Positions 1 to 11,858 of a DNA stretch of 64,000 nt are shown piece after piece. The stretch comes from Mesocentrotus franciscanus (taxonomy: Eukaryota; Echinodermata; Echinoidea; Camarodonta; Strongylocentrotidae), in assembly GCA_037976565.1 (NCBI GenBank), contig CP137672.1, positions 20,608,335-20,672,334 of the forward strand. Reading direction: 5' to 3'. Both the position numbers and the translations under genes were made by a program. The notes below the pieces were generated by a model. It was not told the origin of the DNA, searched no databases, and saw only the letters and a list, made by a program, of their open reading frames with translations. The number at the start of each line of letters is the position of its first letter. The stretch's first letter is position 1.

Positions 1-22
1 CTAAAGTGAAACCATTTCTTTT

Positions 23-3000
23 TCAGTTTATTCTCTCTGAAATTTGTGTGGTATATATATTTTTCCTTATTTCATAATCATAACGTTTTACAGCTGATAA
101 AATTATATCAAATAAAGGAAGTTGATTTCGTAATTTGGCTGAAAATATTTCTTGTCTTACAACCATCAGAATACAGTTGAGCGCATTATTATTGCTACCG
201 TAAAATCCAAATAATTTATATTGATTTGTTAGTATGATCCTTTCCCCCGTATTATGAAATATCCAGAACTCAAATTTCGACCAAACTTCATTAGAATAGT
301 TACAAAAGCAAAGAACACGCATGATAGTTCTATCATTGCTAGTACAAAAAGTACACTTCTAGTCTGCCACTACACCAAACCTTTACAAAGTATCCTTCAT
401 ATATAATATTTTATTTAAAATCTAGATTTGAAACCACCTCATGTTGATATCTATTGTTGACTGAAATGAAATTAGACACTAAGAAGCCCCAAGTTCATCT
501 TGAAGATCAAAAAAACTTTTCCATTTTGTGGGAGCTGTACATTCTTTTACTTTGTATTTTAGAAAAGATTAATAAATATGTGAACAACAAACTTTTGTTT
601 TCACCACAAGGTGCACGGCTTCGGGAATGGTAGGTTCTAAGGCCTTTGGAACTACATGTGTACTAAATTTAAAACCTGACCAAATTGAATTACAAAGACC
701 ATATTACTGGAGGAAGATTGTTTGTATGTCAAACCTACGTTGAAACTCAAAATGTGAACGAAAAGAACTATATATTTTTTTAGGATGTCCTTCACAAAAT
801 GTATTCATCGTAAATTCCAAGGCCTAAAACATAACACTTTGTTATTCATTTTAATTTGGGGGTTATTCAAGAGAGGTTGAAATGCAATGTCGTCAATAAG
901 GATTTCGACCAAGTCTGACCGAGCGAAAAGGACCTCTTTCCCAAATGGATTTGGAGTCAAGTCTGCCAATTTTCTGAAATAATATGAGCTCATATACAAG
1001 TGAAAAAATAGGTTTGGGGCAAGAATGAATTGAACATGTGAAAAGTGAAACCTTCTGTCAGAGAATCAGTTAAGAATTTTCTAATCCACGATATCTTCAG
1101 GGATTTAGCGTGAATGTAAATATCAATTATCTTAACCCCGTCTTTATTATATGGTTGACACATTTGTTCTCTACTGATTTTATCAGGTTTGTTACCCCAT
1201 AAAAATGCATAAAAAGAACGATTTATGTCTTTCATAATTTGCGAATTCGGTTCTGGAAGTGAAAGCAATAAATAGTTCAATTTTGGTACCAACAAAGATT
1301 TGACTACAGTTATTCTTCCGAGGACAGTTAAGGTATCTTTAATTTTTTCAGTAAAATTATGATTGACCATCTCTACCAAGTTAACCGAAAAATCTATTCC
1401 TAAGCATCTCGAGTAACCTTCTGATTTAGTTTGTGCTCTGGCAGTTGCTGTTCTTGCAGGCTCTATTTCTCCCAATCCATATCACATAAGTTTTTGTGAT
1501 ATTAATTTAAAGGTTCGACATTTCTTCAAAATCACCTAATATTTTCAGTGCGCTCTGTAAATCATCTTTTGTAACGTTAAGTGTCAAAATGTTGTCATCT
1601 GCGTATTGCAGTAGTTTACTCTTTTTTTGTCCTGTAGATGCAAGCCAATTAAATCATTGGAATGTCTAATCAAAAATACTAATATTTCGCTAACAAGTAA
1701 AAAAAAAAAAAAAAGTATGGCGATAATAGATCTCCTTGACGATACCCTTGTCCTATAGTAAATCTCTCTGTGCAAAAGCGATTTACTGTGACACAAGAAG
1801 ATGCTTTTTCATAAAATAGATGAATCCATTTTTTCAGTGATGGCCCAAAATGAAAAAGTCAAGGACATTGAATAGAAACATGTGAGATATAAAGGCCTTT
1901 TCAAGATCAATCATCAACAACATGCCTGGTACATAATTAAGTTCGGTATATAATAATATCTCATAAAGTAAACGAATATTTTCTCCAATAAAACAGCCTT
2001 TCAAAAATCCTTTTTGATTCTCATGTATCAAGTGGGGCAATACATGCTTTATTCGTTTAGCTATGCACCCAGATTCTATTTTGTATATATCATTTAAAAG
2101 TGAAAATGGACGCCAATTTTGCAATAAATGTCGAGGCTTGTTTCCTTGAGGAATTAAAATGATAATTCCTATTTTTTGTGACTGCGACAATTTACCTGTA
2201 AAATAAGTGAAGTTAAAAAATCTGACCATGAACGTTTTAAGATATTGCCGAAGGAAACGAAAAAAATCAACGGTGAAGCCATCTTGCCCAGGTGATTTTT
2301 TTTCATACTTTTAGCATTAAATAAACCTCACTTTCACTCAAAGGACCTTCTATTAATTAGGAGAATTCTGGAGTTAATTTAGGAATATCTGGATAGTCTA
2401 ATAATGTGTCTTTATGTACCTCTTCAGTGTCTTTCGTCTTTAATATATAAGTTTGAATAAAATTTGAAGATTTCGTTGGATTTACCATCTTGTCCACTAA
2501 TAACATTTCCTCTTTCTGTTGACAATTATCGTATTTCTTTATTTACTTTACTCCAAGATTAAGTTTACTTTACTCCAAGTTAAGTTTTTCCAAGATTAAA
2601 AAATATTTCGATGACCTTTCTCCTAGCTCCATCCATTTGATTCTAGATCTCATGATAATTTCATCATTTACTTTTTAAGCGATATGTTTCAAGTTGTGTC
2701 TTTTTGTAATGCGGTCTTATCATTCGATGTCATTAGTCTTCTGTTGTTCCAGTACTTCGATATTTCTTTCCAGTTCCTTTTCCCGACTGACGTTTTATTT
2801 CTTGATAAACGAGCCATCGGATATAGATTCACCCCGCAATAACATTATCAAAGTTTCAAAAAATAATTGGTCATTGATAGAAAATTCAAAATTTCCAACT
2901 AGGTTATCGTTTTCATTGAATTCTACATCATCTTTTGCATAATATGTCATTATCTCTTTTATAGTTTTTATAATTTTTGACAGAAAATTTTCATCTTTTG

Positions 3001-3714
3001 ATAGAGAATTATTAAATTTCCAAATTCCGGACCCCGTTTGACTTTATTTAAAGTCAAGCTACGACAAACTAATGAGTGATCAGTTCGATAACCAGATAAA
3101 ATATCAGATTTATGAAATAATGATAGTAATTCTGATGATATAAAAAGAAGTCTAATCTACTTTGTTTAAAGGGTTCGGCTGGCGCCACGTGTAATATCTT
3201 TTCACAGGATATCTAATTCTCCATAATTCGTTTTTCATTTTGTTAACCTGCTGTCTCGCCCTTGGGTTATTTACATGAACATAATTATGAGTATCAAGGG
3301 TCTGGTCCTGCATTAAATTTCAGTCTCCACAAAAATAACATGTGGATTTTCTAACTCTATTATGATACATTGTAAATCAGTATAAAAAGTTGGAGTATCA
3401 GTGTTCGGGCCATATAAGGATGCCAGTGAGTGTAATGTCATACTCATATAATGTCAAATCTAGAACTACTAAGTTTCCACCATTGTCTATTCTGCTTTGG
3501 TTAACTTTGACCGAAATAATAATTGCTACTCATGTAGAGCTGGATGTATGATAAGAGAAAAAACGTTTGCCTCCCCATTCGCGACATATTTCTGTTTCTA
3601 AGTCAGGAGTGAAATGAGTGTCCTGGATACTACATACATCAAATTGTTTAGATTTTAAATATAACAACACATCTTCTCCTTTCTTATCATTTGCTAGCCC
3701 GTGGAAGATTTTTT
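23..3714 (-). pseudogene. LINE ORF2 pseudogene: AP endonuclease and reverse transcriptase
   Basis: Read on the minus strand from 3714. The AP-endonuclease domain shows DLETEICREWGGKRFF near 3.6 kb and QTLDTHNYVHVNNPRARQ near 3.3 kb; the GD-F-N motif just before the latter carries an in-frame TGA. The RT region follows with IPQGNKPRHLLQNWRPFSLL near 2.1 kb. The catalytic YADD box is intact at 1594-1605 but lies in another frame from its neighbours. The C-terminal region includes LGRITVVKSLLVPKLNYLLL near 1.3 kb and the usual LINE tail motif LFGFYG near 200. At least six frame changes or stops split the reading, so no functional enzyme is made. Whole-length ORF2 proteins of this class are about 1200 residues, consistent with this span. 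Confidence 0.85.
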
Positions 3715-4459
3715 CAATTTAAGGACAAATAACACAGAAAACAAAATACAATCATCAAACACAAAGGTGGACACGCCCGACATCCACGGGCAACAGCATT
3801 GCGGCCGAAAAAAAGCGAACAATAAATCCTCTCAAGACCCTCTGAAATACGAGTGCAATTATTTACATTGTTTACATGGCAAAGAGGAGTTAAACCAAGA
3901 GTAAAATAGAGAGAGAGAGAGAGAGACATGGTGCAGCATCCTAAGTTCAAGAATTCAAGCAAGTACATCCACAAAAGGAAAGATAGTCCGCAGTTGTAAC
4001 AATAATGGACTGCCAGGCTTTTCACGAAAAGCCTATTGAAATTTACAAAGGCAGAAACCTGTTGCATGGTTTCTTATAAGATCTACATCTGAATGCATTC
4101 GTTAGCGTTGCCAAATCCTGCATTTACAAAATAAAGAAGGACAAGAGGAGTCCGTAGTGCTAAATATCAGTGATGTATACAAAATGAATGGCGTTTCTCC
4201 ACTGCCAATGAACTGAATGAGTATGTATAAATGCGGAGAGATGTTGCTGCCTTGCAAGTCAAAGACATAGCTTTTAGAATCCTCAAAAGTTTCATTTCAA
4301 AAAAATTACCTTGATTATACCTCAGTCAATGTTTTCAAATATCGTTATCATTATTTTCCTTTCTTTTCTTTCGACATGTTTTCGAATAAAAAAATTAATC
4401 AACAATAAACAACAAATCAAAGAGTGGAAATACTTCTGACAATTTTGATTCATACCCTT

Positions 4460-5180
4460 TTCTCTTTTAGGGGTACTACAATAAGTGAACAAATGAAAAC
4501 GTTTCGAAATCAGAACATCCTCTGAACATGACATTTTCTCTAACCATACCAAGACTGTGTTAAATACTCGGTTATCGGATATAAGGAAATTAAGTTCAAA
4601 TCATTAAAAACTAAGATCCACTGTCCATTCTTCATGTCATATATTCAGGTATTGCTGAAAGGTTCCCGAACAAGCTAAGACACATTTGAATGCATGAATG
4701 CCAATGAAATTGTACGTGATTCTATAAATAGCTGTATTTGAATGATGAAAAATTATGTGAATGGTTCTTCAAAGGATGTTTAGGTCCGTTTCACAGTCAC
4801 TCATGTTAATATCCTAGAAACAGTCCGCATTCTTTCATTTCAATGAGTGACGAAAATGAAAAGGTATCGAAGTCACAATATCCTCTGAAAATGACAGTTT
4901 CTCCATTTAAAGTTTCAAACCATGATTTGTTTTATATGCTCGGTCTTTCGGATGAAAGGAAATTTAGTTCAGAAATTCACGATTCCATGTCCATTTTCCC
5001 ATTTCCAAACATATTCAGGTATTTCTGAAAGGTTCCCGAACCAGCTCTGACACATTTCATGCATAAATGCCAATCAATTGTACAACGTGGTTCTCTGAAT
5101 AATTGCATTTGAATGGTTAAAGATTATGTCATCGGTTCTGCAAAGGATGTTTATATTCGTTTTACACTTATTCATGTAGA
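4460..5180. repeat. Diverged tandem duplication, period about 360 bp
   Basis: Two direct copies lie at about 4480-4815 and 4840-5178. Shared landmarks in order are tcctctgaa-atgaca-tttctc, the cggt-tatcgg/tttcgg stretch with aaggaaat, atattcaggtatt-ctgaaagg, and gcaaaggatgttta/tcaaaggatgttta. The copies differ by many substitutions and small indels. They sit between ORF1 and ORF2 of the flanking LINE, where a short spacer is normal. An open frame in the second copy (4843-5028) is not matched in the first and is not called a gene. Confidence 0.7.
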
Positions 5181-5470
5181 CTTTTCCCCTTGGTCTGTAT
5201 CATTATAATATATCTCGATTCAGATGACAGGAATCTTGGTTAATTTCTTTCTTTTCTTTAACTGTAGTCGTCACACTGTTCAATCTGTTAAGATAGATCG
5301 CTAGTACTGACGGTATTAGGCAACGTCCAAGAGTAAATTTATACCTCATACGGTCAATTTACATGTAAGGAACGATCACGTTGTATCAATACTAACTTCT
5401 GATATTAAAATATACAGGAAAATGAAGCAGTGACCATGATGACGACATTTTCTCAACTTCTTTGGACGAT

Positions 5471-6241
5471 TTACTCAACTACTTTTTTCCAAGCCGATGC
5501 CGAATCTTTTTCTCGCTTCTCGAGAACTACTGTAATTCCAACTACACTGATTCTCGTTGACTGATTTCCTTCTTTCCTAAATTTGTAGGCACATTTTTCT
5601 AGCTTGAAACGGCGCGGCGTCGCTTCAGAAGTGGGGGTAGGTCGATAAGGAGCCTGAAGTCGGTTCTGGGCATCACGATTTCCCTCGCAGCCACCATTAG
5701 GTCGTGTTGCTTCTGTTGATATTGCCGTAGTACATGTACCAGAATGATCCCGGTCATACATCGTACCGAATCGTACAAACAAGGGGTTGGGTCCTCGTCG
5801 CTCCTCTCCCGGTGGGCCAGGGTATCTACGTGCACGTGTCAGTCGATGGGCGTTAACCAACAACATATTTGTGACAACTTCTCTCGATAACCCATATTTA
5901 CAATTACATCTCGTACCTTTCTTTGCGCATTCTCTCCTGCTTCCTTCTGTACTCCGTATATAGGTAATTCTACTTCCTGTTATTTATTTATGGCCAAGAT
6001 GGCTTCTTTAAGCCCCTTTTCTACCTTTAAACGTTCATTCTTTAGTGCAGGTATACTCTGTTCTAGGTCGTTTATTCTTCCTGATGAGTCAATAGTTGTC
6101 GCTTTCAGGTCTTCTAGTCCGTTGCGCAGTTCAGTAATTTTTTTCCACGTTGGCGGCCAGCCCATCAAATCGACTCACAATCGTGTTGGTCAGCTCGGCC
6201 ATGTCTGCCTTGGATGCCGCCTCACCTGCCTTGCTCGCCAT
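5471..6241 (-). pseudogene. LINE ORF1 pseudogene (L1 ORF1p-like)
   Basis: The minus-strand reading begins at ATG 6241 with MASKAGEAASKADMAELT and continues, across one frameshift near 6140, into a heptad-rich coiled coil (ITELRNGLEDLKATTIDSS...). Further down are the hallmarks of the L1 ORF1p C-terminal region: NAHRLTRARRYP, then PNPLFVRF, then after another frame change DLPPLLKRRR and AYKFRKEG. In intact elements this protein trimerises and binds element RNA. Frameshifts near 5.75 and 5.6 kb inactivate it. It lies 5' of ORF2, as expected for this LINE group. Confidence 0.75.
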
Positions 6242-6467
6242 GGTTGCTGATTTTTCTGTAGAATCTTGTTTTTTCCTGAGAAAATATGGATATCTTTTTG
6301 AATAAGTATGACTTTTTCTCTTTTTAATAATACAGCATAGATTTTTCGTTATATACAAAGCCATGGATCGAGAGGATTCAGATATGTTTCCGACTAGCCT
6401 TCAAAATAGCCGCCTGAAGCCATCGTATAGTGACGTCTGTCGTGACGTCATAGTTGTTGGCTATTAG

Positions 6468-6990
6468 CAATTTTGTCAGTAAATTGAGACGTTGTCAAGG
6501 ACGACTCTCTCTTTTGTGGGGTACAAAAGTATCACTCATTTCTGTTTTTCTCCCAAGTGCTTTTTCTCTTGGGGCGCTCCTCAAAATATATTATTGATAG
6601 CATATAAGTGTAGGTTCTCTGAAGAAAAAAGGCCATCCCGAGTCATAAATTTTGAAAAAAGATGACATTTTATTCATTTTGTGTGTGGGAACAGATGGGA
6701 AATTTGTCCGGCGCTATATCAGTGACATTACCGATTCATCATATTTGAAGTTCCCATACGTATAGTATTATAACTTTCAAAAATTCACAACTCTCTGAAA
6801 ATTCTTGTTCGATTACTTTAAAACTTTCACGAGCCTGCTTTTTTAAAATTTAGTATGCTTTATTTTATAGTTGTTAGCTATTAATATTGGATTTCCATTT
6901 AAAAGCCGTATATCGCATATTGCAGTATGATATAACGTCTCTATGCGATTCCAAAGGAGTTGGATAATTACCCCCAGCTTAAGCTTATAA
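6468..6990. repeat. Inverted copy of the SRCR intron unit
   Basis: The reverse complement of this stretch is repeated upstream of the type-1 SRCR exons of gene 2. Landmarks are the gacgttgtcaagg/ccttgacaacgtc region at about 6490, gcgctatatcagtgacatta near 6710, and gcgattccaaaggagttgg near 6945. Related copies begin near 22.9, 24.8, 28.3 and 29.8 kb on the opposite strand. It leads directly into the trinucleotide repeat that precedes the SRCR exon at 7250. No coding sequence is seen. Confidence 0.75.
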
Positions 6991-7226
6991 TAATCATCAT
7001 CATCATCATAATCATCACCATCACATTATTATTATTATGATTATTATTGTTGTTAATGATAATGATTTTTTATTATTGCTAATACTACTACTATACTATT
7101 ATCATTGTAATCGTTATTATTAATGATTATTATTATTATTATTATTATTGTTGTTGTTGATGTTGATGTCATCATCGTCATTATTATTATTTTGCTATCA
7201 TTTGTGTCCATATTATTACTATTATC
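6991..7226. repeat. Imperfect ATT/ATC/GTT trinucleotide microsatellite
   Basis: Runs of atcatc, attatt and gttgtt with few interruptions. It ends about 20 bp before the splice acceptor of the SRCR exon at 7250, so it forms the 3' end of the preceding intron. Equivalent repeats precede most type-1 SRCR exons of gene 2. Confidence 0.9.
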
Positions 7227-7249
7227 TCTCTTTCGCATGATAGCTTTAG

Positions 7250-7561
7250 TAGTACGACTGGTTGATGGGAGCGATACAAGCGAAGGCAGGGTTGAGGTTT
7301 ATTACAATGGAGCCTGGGGAACTGTCTGTGATGACTTGTGGGATGACAGAGCTGCTGGAGTTGTCTGCCGTAGTCTTGGATTCGGTCCCGGAACTGGGGT
7401 AGGAAGCGCTGAATTCGGAGAAGGTTCAGGGGATATCCTCCTGGATGACGTAACATGTACTGGATCCGAAACAAATCTTGGTGATTGTTTTAATGATGGT
7501 ATCGGCGTCCATAACTGTGGGCACTCTGAAGATGCCGGAGTCCGCTGTTCTCCGCCAAAAG
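7250..7561 (+). CDS. SRCR domain exon (type 1), gene 1
   Basis: One complete SRCR domain of about 104 residues, with motifs [66 protein letters not shown]. It has six cysteines, the group A SRCR set, and no stop. The acceptor is tttag at 7245-7249, the aligned site in all type-1 exons; the donor is caaaag|gtagaa. Both junctions are phase 1, so the exon can be added or lost without changing frame. The next exon starts with AT, completing a GAT codon with the final G here. SRCR domains are extracellular ligand-binding folds. Upstream exons of this gene are not visible; a LINE occupies 1-6467. Confidence 0.9.
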
Positions 7562-7886
7562 GTAGAATTTGTTTGTAAAACTATCCAATCTAATCCACCG
7601 AGTATTTGGTGTTGCACCTTTTTCTAACAAAGCTCTTCACAGTTTTGTTCCGCAACGAAGTATAATGACCACTTAAACAACAGGTCGATAAAACTATGGT
7701 GTAGTTTAGGGAAAGATTTGTTAGAATTTCGATTTTTGATGGTTTATGAGTAAAGTCTGTTTGTTTTTTCATAGGAAATGACAGCACATATTAAATGTTA
7801 AACAATAAAGAATATTTTTGTGTGAAATAGTTCAACTGCCTGGCTAACACCGATTTCATCAAAAGCGCTGTACTATTTCGTTTCAG

Positions 7887-8198
7887 ATGTTCTTCTTGTC
7901 AATGGTATCACGCTAGGAGAAGGTAGAGTCGAGGTACTCTACAATGGAGAATGGGGAACTGTCTGTGATGACGGGTGGGACTTGACTGATGCCAACGTAG
8001 TCTGTGGGTCCCTTGGACTTGGTGCTGCAACAGAAGCTTTCCAGTCTGCTTTCTTTGGTGAAGGCAGAGGATCCATCGTTTTGGATGACGTCTCCTGCAC
8101 CGGTGACGAAACGAGTATATTTGACTGTGTGAATGCGGGCCTTGGAATCCACAACTGTGGATATTTACAAGAGGCAGGTGTACGATGTGAAAACGGAG
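7887..8198 (+). CDS. SRCR domain exon (type 2), gene 1
   Basis: A second complete SRCR domain: [80 protein letters not shown]. Six cysteines, no stop, 312 bp, phase 1 at both ends (acceptor tttcag, donor ggag|gtatga). The type-2 class differs from type 1 by the DLTDANVVC and AFQSAFFG signatures and shows no adjacent microsatellite. Its nearest relatives here are the exons at 30835, 50117 and 53314. The 325-bp intron before it is also conserved in those copies, showing that exon and intron were duplicated together. Confidence 0.9.
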
Positions 8199-9155
8199 GT
8201 ATGAACATGGGCGCGTGCAGGATTTTGCGATGTAGGGGGGGAGGAGGGGGGTGACAAATTAGGTTTTTGTTCCAATTAGGTCGGAACCCTTCCAACCTTT
8301 GGGGCCCCACCTCGAATGGAATTTCGACGGGGTTTTTTCCGCTCCAAAATGTAGCTACGTTAACTACCTGCATATACCCCCAAACCACAACCCCCCCCCC
8401 TTTTCTTACATAATTATTTCATAATATTTCACAAAGAAAATTTTGAATATATATTTTTTTAATTTCACATCTCTTTAATGCACCCCTTCATCCATAATTA
8501 TTTTCACCACTTATTAGGTAGGGTGATATAAGAGGGTAGAGAACGATCAAATAAGAAGCTAATTGATATACAATCTATAATGAAAAATGGTAGTATTGTA
8601 GATCAATGAGTGGGCAAACACGACTTATCCACCCCGTTAATGATGGCGGGAAACAATATGGTTTCTGCAGTCTTAAGTAACCCCGCATCTATAAAAGAGC
8701 GAGGGCGCATTTCTTTTTCTTTCTTCTGTCCTAATTCTTTTTTTGTTGATAGGGGGTCCGCAGCCCCTCACATTTTCTAGCGTTTTAAAATGCAGACAAG
8801 TTTTGCTCTCATCCAATCAAGTGAAACAATTTCAGTAGCTTATAACAGTTTTTATAAATTGTTATTGATAACAAGTTTCATGAAACAGGGCCCTCCATAC
8901 TTACGTCGTCGTTTCTCTGCCGGTCTTCCTTATACTATTTCCCTCCGTTCATTTTCTGTTTCTTTGTGTGTTTTTTTTTCTATTACCTCCCGGTAACAAA
9001 TTTTAGTTTCCTCTGTGATGGCGTTACTAGAACACTGATGCTCTCCCTCATCTCTCTCTCTCTCTCTCTCTCTCCCTCCCTTTCTCTCTCTCTCTTTCCC
9101 TCCCCTCCCCTCTCACTTTCCCTCCGCCCCTCTCTCTTTCACGAATCCTGTATAG
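8199..9155 (+). other. Intron between SRCR exons of gene 1, with CT microsatellite
   Basis: Non-coding. The first half matches, inverted, 49.7-50.1 kb and 52.9-53.3 kb (landmarks ccttccaacctttggggcc and ttaactacctgcatatac). The second half matches 49.2-49.5 kb and 52.3-52.6 kb (gttattgataac, ctcccggtaacaaat). It ends in a CT-rich microsatellite at about 9048-9140 that doubles as the polypyrimidine tract of the next acceptor, tgtatag at 9149-9155. Confidence 0.75.
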
Positions 9156-9462
9156 TACGACTGGTTGATTGAAGCGATGCAAGCGAAGGCAGGGTTGAGG
9201 TTTATTACAATGGAGCTTGGGGAACTGTCTGTGATTACTCGTGGGATGACACCGCTGCTGGAGTTGTCTGCCGAAGTCTTGGATTCGATTCTGGAACTGG
9301 GGTAGGAAACGCTGAATTCGGAGAAGGTACAGATGGTATCCTCCTGGATTACGTATCATGTACTGGAACCGAAACAAATCTTGTTGCTTGTTCTATTGGT
9401 GGTTTCGGCGCTCATAACTGTCGGCACTCTGAAGATGCCGGTGCCAGATGCACTGCGTGAAG
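9156..9462 (+). pseudogene. Terminal SRCR exon of gene 1 with a premature stop
   Basis: The frame reads VRLVD then TGA at 9170-9172, where other copies have a glycine codon. After the stop the domain is otherwise open: [46 protein letters not shown], then the normal terminal TGA at 9458-9460 and the donor aag|gtaaat. The coding length of 305 bp equals that of the intact terminal exon at 21816-22120. Conserved Asp codons are also changed to Tyr at two places. If expressed, gene 1 would end after its second SRCR domain. The body resembles type-1 exons, while the tail and downstream flank match the terminal exons of genes 2 and 3, so this exon looks chimeric. Confidence 0.85.
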
Positions 9463-10103
9463 GTAAATACTAAGCATGGCCGTGCACGGTTCATAAAACC
9501 TATCATTAATAACAAGTTAAGATAACTGTTACAAGCTACCGAAACAACTGTATCTGATTGGCTGTCAGCGAATTTGTTATTGAATTTTGACACTTGTTAT
9601 TGATGGTAAGCTAAATGAAACGGGGGAGGGGGCAGAGGGTACATTCCAAGCCATCCAAATGTTGGGGGTATATGTCGATATTAAACTCATTATTTAGACC
9701 TATTATTATTATTATTTTTAGTTGTTGTGTCATGGAATGTTTCAACCCAAACGGCACACCTGTAACCTGGTTCCATTTTAGGGCTTTTCATATAATTACT
9801 TTCGGACTTAATTGTGCCCCCCCCCCCTTCTTTAACTCTATGGTAAATCAGCTTAATCCATTCTTTCCATTCTCCGGTAGCTCTTTTTATCCATGACGTC
9901 ATGGTGTGTGGAGGATGATTACAGTTTTTAGGACGCCACCTTGAAGTATCGCTAAAACCCAAAATACTTCTCATCATATGTCAGTTTTATCATGCATTTT
10001 AACTTTTAAAATGGTCAATGAATTATGTAGATGTTTGTAAAATCATTAACATCTGAAACATTAAAGTCCGTCTACTTCATTTTTATTCTTTTTAATTTTG
10101 CAG
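9463..10103 (+). other. Probable 3'UTR intron of gene 1
   Basis: Bounded by gtaaatac just after the stop and by a strong acceptor (ttttaattttgcag ending at 10103). Both boundaries are conserved in the inverted copies at 21805/21010 and 48628/46922. It contains no coding sequence. Conservation of both sites in three copies is the main support. Confidence 0.6.
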
Positions 10104-10325
10104 ACGATGCTGAGAGAACGTGTACATCTCGAGTGTTACAGTGACCCGATTTAAAGTCTTTTTGCCACTCTCTTCCATCTATACTCTTCGTCATGTTATC
10201 TATTATCTAGGATTTAACTGTTTTCTATCTATATTGCATGTGGTGAGCTGGTATTGTAAAACACATTGAGGTATAACGTTCACCTTAGTAGGAACCCATT
10301 AAAGATGCTAAAGTTGGCTTTGTGT
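10104..10325 (+). other. Probable 3'UTR terminal exon with ATTAAA poly(A) signal, gene 1
   Basis: Starts acgatgctgagagaacgtgt after the acceptor. A poly(A) signal variant ATTAAA is at 10298-10303, followed by the GT-rich stretch tggctttgtgtagtg. The same signal occurs in the inverted copies at 20811-20816 and 46436-46441. The exon is inferred from splice and poly(A) signals; no transcript data were available. Confidence 0.55.
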
Positions 10326-11770
10326 AGTGAAAAGCTGTCTCATTTTTTGACCGGTTGCTCGTTCTTTTTAGAATAATTGAATAGTCATTTTTTTAATAGA
10401 AGGTAAATTATAACCGTGTATGTTATGAAAGCCGAATAGATAGTAGATAAGTCCATAAACTAAATAAATATAAAGAACTACATAACCTTTTCCACTGACG
10501 ATCATGGACAATGAGAACGAAATACTTTTATCACAATGATATTTTATGGGCATCACCTCACATAACAAAATTACAGTTAAAGCTAAAGCTAGGGTAATAA
10601 TTTCCAAAGCTCTTTGGAAGCGCGTAGGTACCTTATATATAATGTGATATGCGCTGTACAAGAAATGAATATTATTACTGTATACATTAATAAAATCAAT
10701 TTTATTAATCAGTCGTAATGAAAGTTACATTTTCAAAGTTGATTAATTTCGGCCAAGAATACACAGTCATTGTGTATTATAATGTCTTCATGCCATATAT
10801 TATCCAGAAGTACGTATTATATGATGACATTTGTTAGTGTTTTCTTGAAATGAAAATCCTAATCAAATCTAAAGTGGAAGTCAATTAATTCTAACATTTT
10901 ACATACATTTATTATTTATTCAATCATCATTGGGGACGGAAATTTTGATATTGATCACCATGTATTTCAAATTGTAATTTTCTTGTATGATTTTGATAGA
11001 TAATCAAAATTGGTGGGATAATGTGAAATAAAATTTTAATTCGTAGAATCTTGGGGTTAGTCGTCGGTATAAAAATGTTTCGTGTAGAACTGTTGGTTTT
11101 CCTGGGTACAAAGAATTTGATGGTCGAAACTTTTTCACGCTTCCCTTAAATTTTATTATGATTCGTGGTAGGGGCTTACTAACTGGATCCAAATTTAAAG
11201 TATTCTATGGTTTCTTTGGGATTAAAGTCTTTCTGCATTGCACTTTTTTTTGTATCGTCTTTTCCTATGTGTACGATCGCAAAGACTTTCAAGAAATCAA
11301 CTCAAAGGCAATTTAAATACCCTTTAGATATCATATTCATATTACGTAATATGTCAACAGGTGATGGACAAGGCGTTGAAATTGCCCGAGGTTGATTTTT
11401 TGATAGATTTTGATAAATTATGATTATAGTTGATGTGGTGGATTAAAAAAAAAATCGTCGCTAAACTCAGGGAATTTATTACATAGAGAGTGAACGAGGC
11501 ACAGGTGGGAAATAGAATGGAGAGAGAGAGAGAGAATTTATGTATATATATGAAAAGGAGAGAGATGGAATAAGATCGAGAAACGGAGGGGAAAACAGTA
11601 AAAGAAGAAGAGATAGGGAAAGAAAGATGGAGACTGAATGAGATAGGGGAAGAGAGAAGGAGAGAGTGAGACTGGAACTTATCGAGATATATATAATTGT
11701 GAGATAGAGTGAAATCTTGACCGAGTCAGAGACAGAAATGTACCCATGAATTTGTACGCCTAGAGTATAC

Positions 11771-11771
11771 A

Positions 11772-11858
<87 letters not shown>

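Larger units (their letters stand above)
1..6467 (-). mobile_element. Decayed L1/Tx1-type LINE (non-LTR retrotransposon)
   Basis: A minus-strand retrotransposon with an ORF1-like coiled-coil protein (5471-6241) upstream of an endonuclease/reverse transcriptase ORF2 (23-3714). The 5' end is placed at about 6467 because sequence to its right, starting caattttgtcagtaaattg, matches in inverted orientation the SRCR intron units near 23.1, 25.1, 28.7 and 30.1 kb; the LINE therefore landed in such a unit. The 3' end lies at or left of position 1. Many stops and frameshifts mean it is dead. The 1.7-kb gap between the ORFs is unusually long and contains a tandem duplication, so a second insertion may be nested there. 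The clade assignment rests on the ORF1 type and the AP-endonuclease plus RT order, not on a phylogeny. Confidence 0.8.
9140..11770 (+). repeat. SRCR 3'-end segmental duplication, copy 1
   Basis: A block holding the terminal SRCR exon, 3'UTR intron, poly(A) exon and about 1.4 kb of downstream flank. It reappears inverted at about 19262-22120 and 45232-48934. Landmarks are gatgctgagagaacgtgtac, cactgacgatcatgg, ttaataaaatcaattttatt, tcatcattggggacgg and, at the far end, gaccgagtcagagacagaaa. No reading frame is shared downstream of the 3'UTR. Confidence 0.85.
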
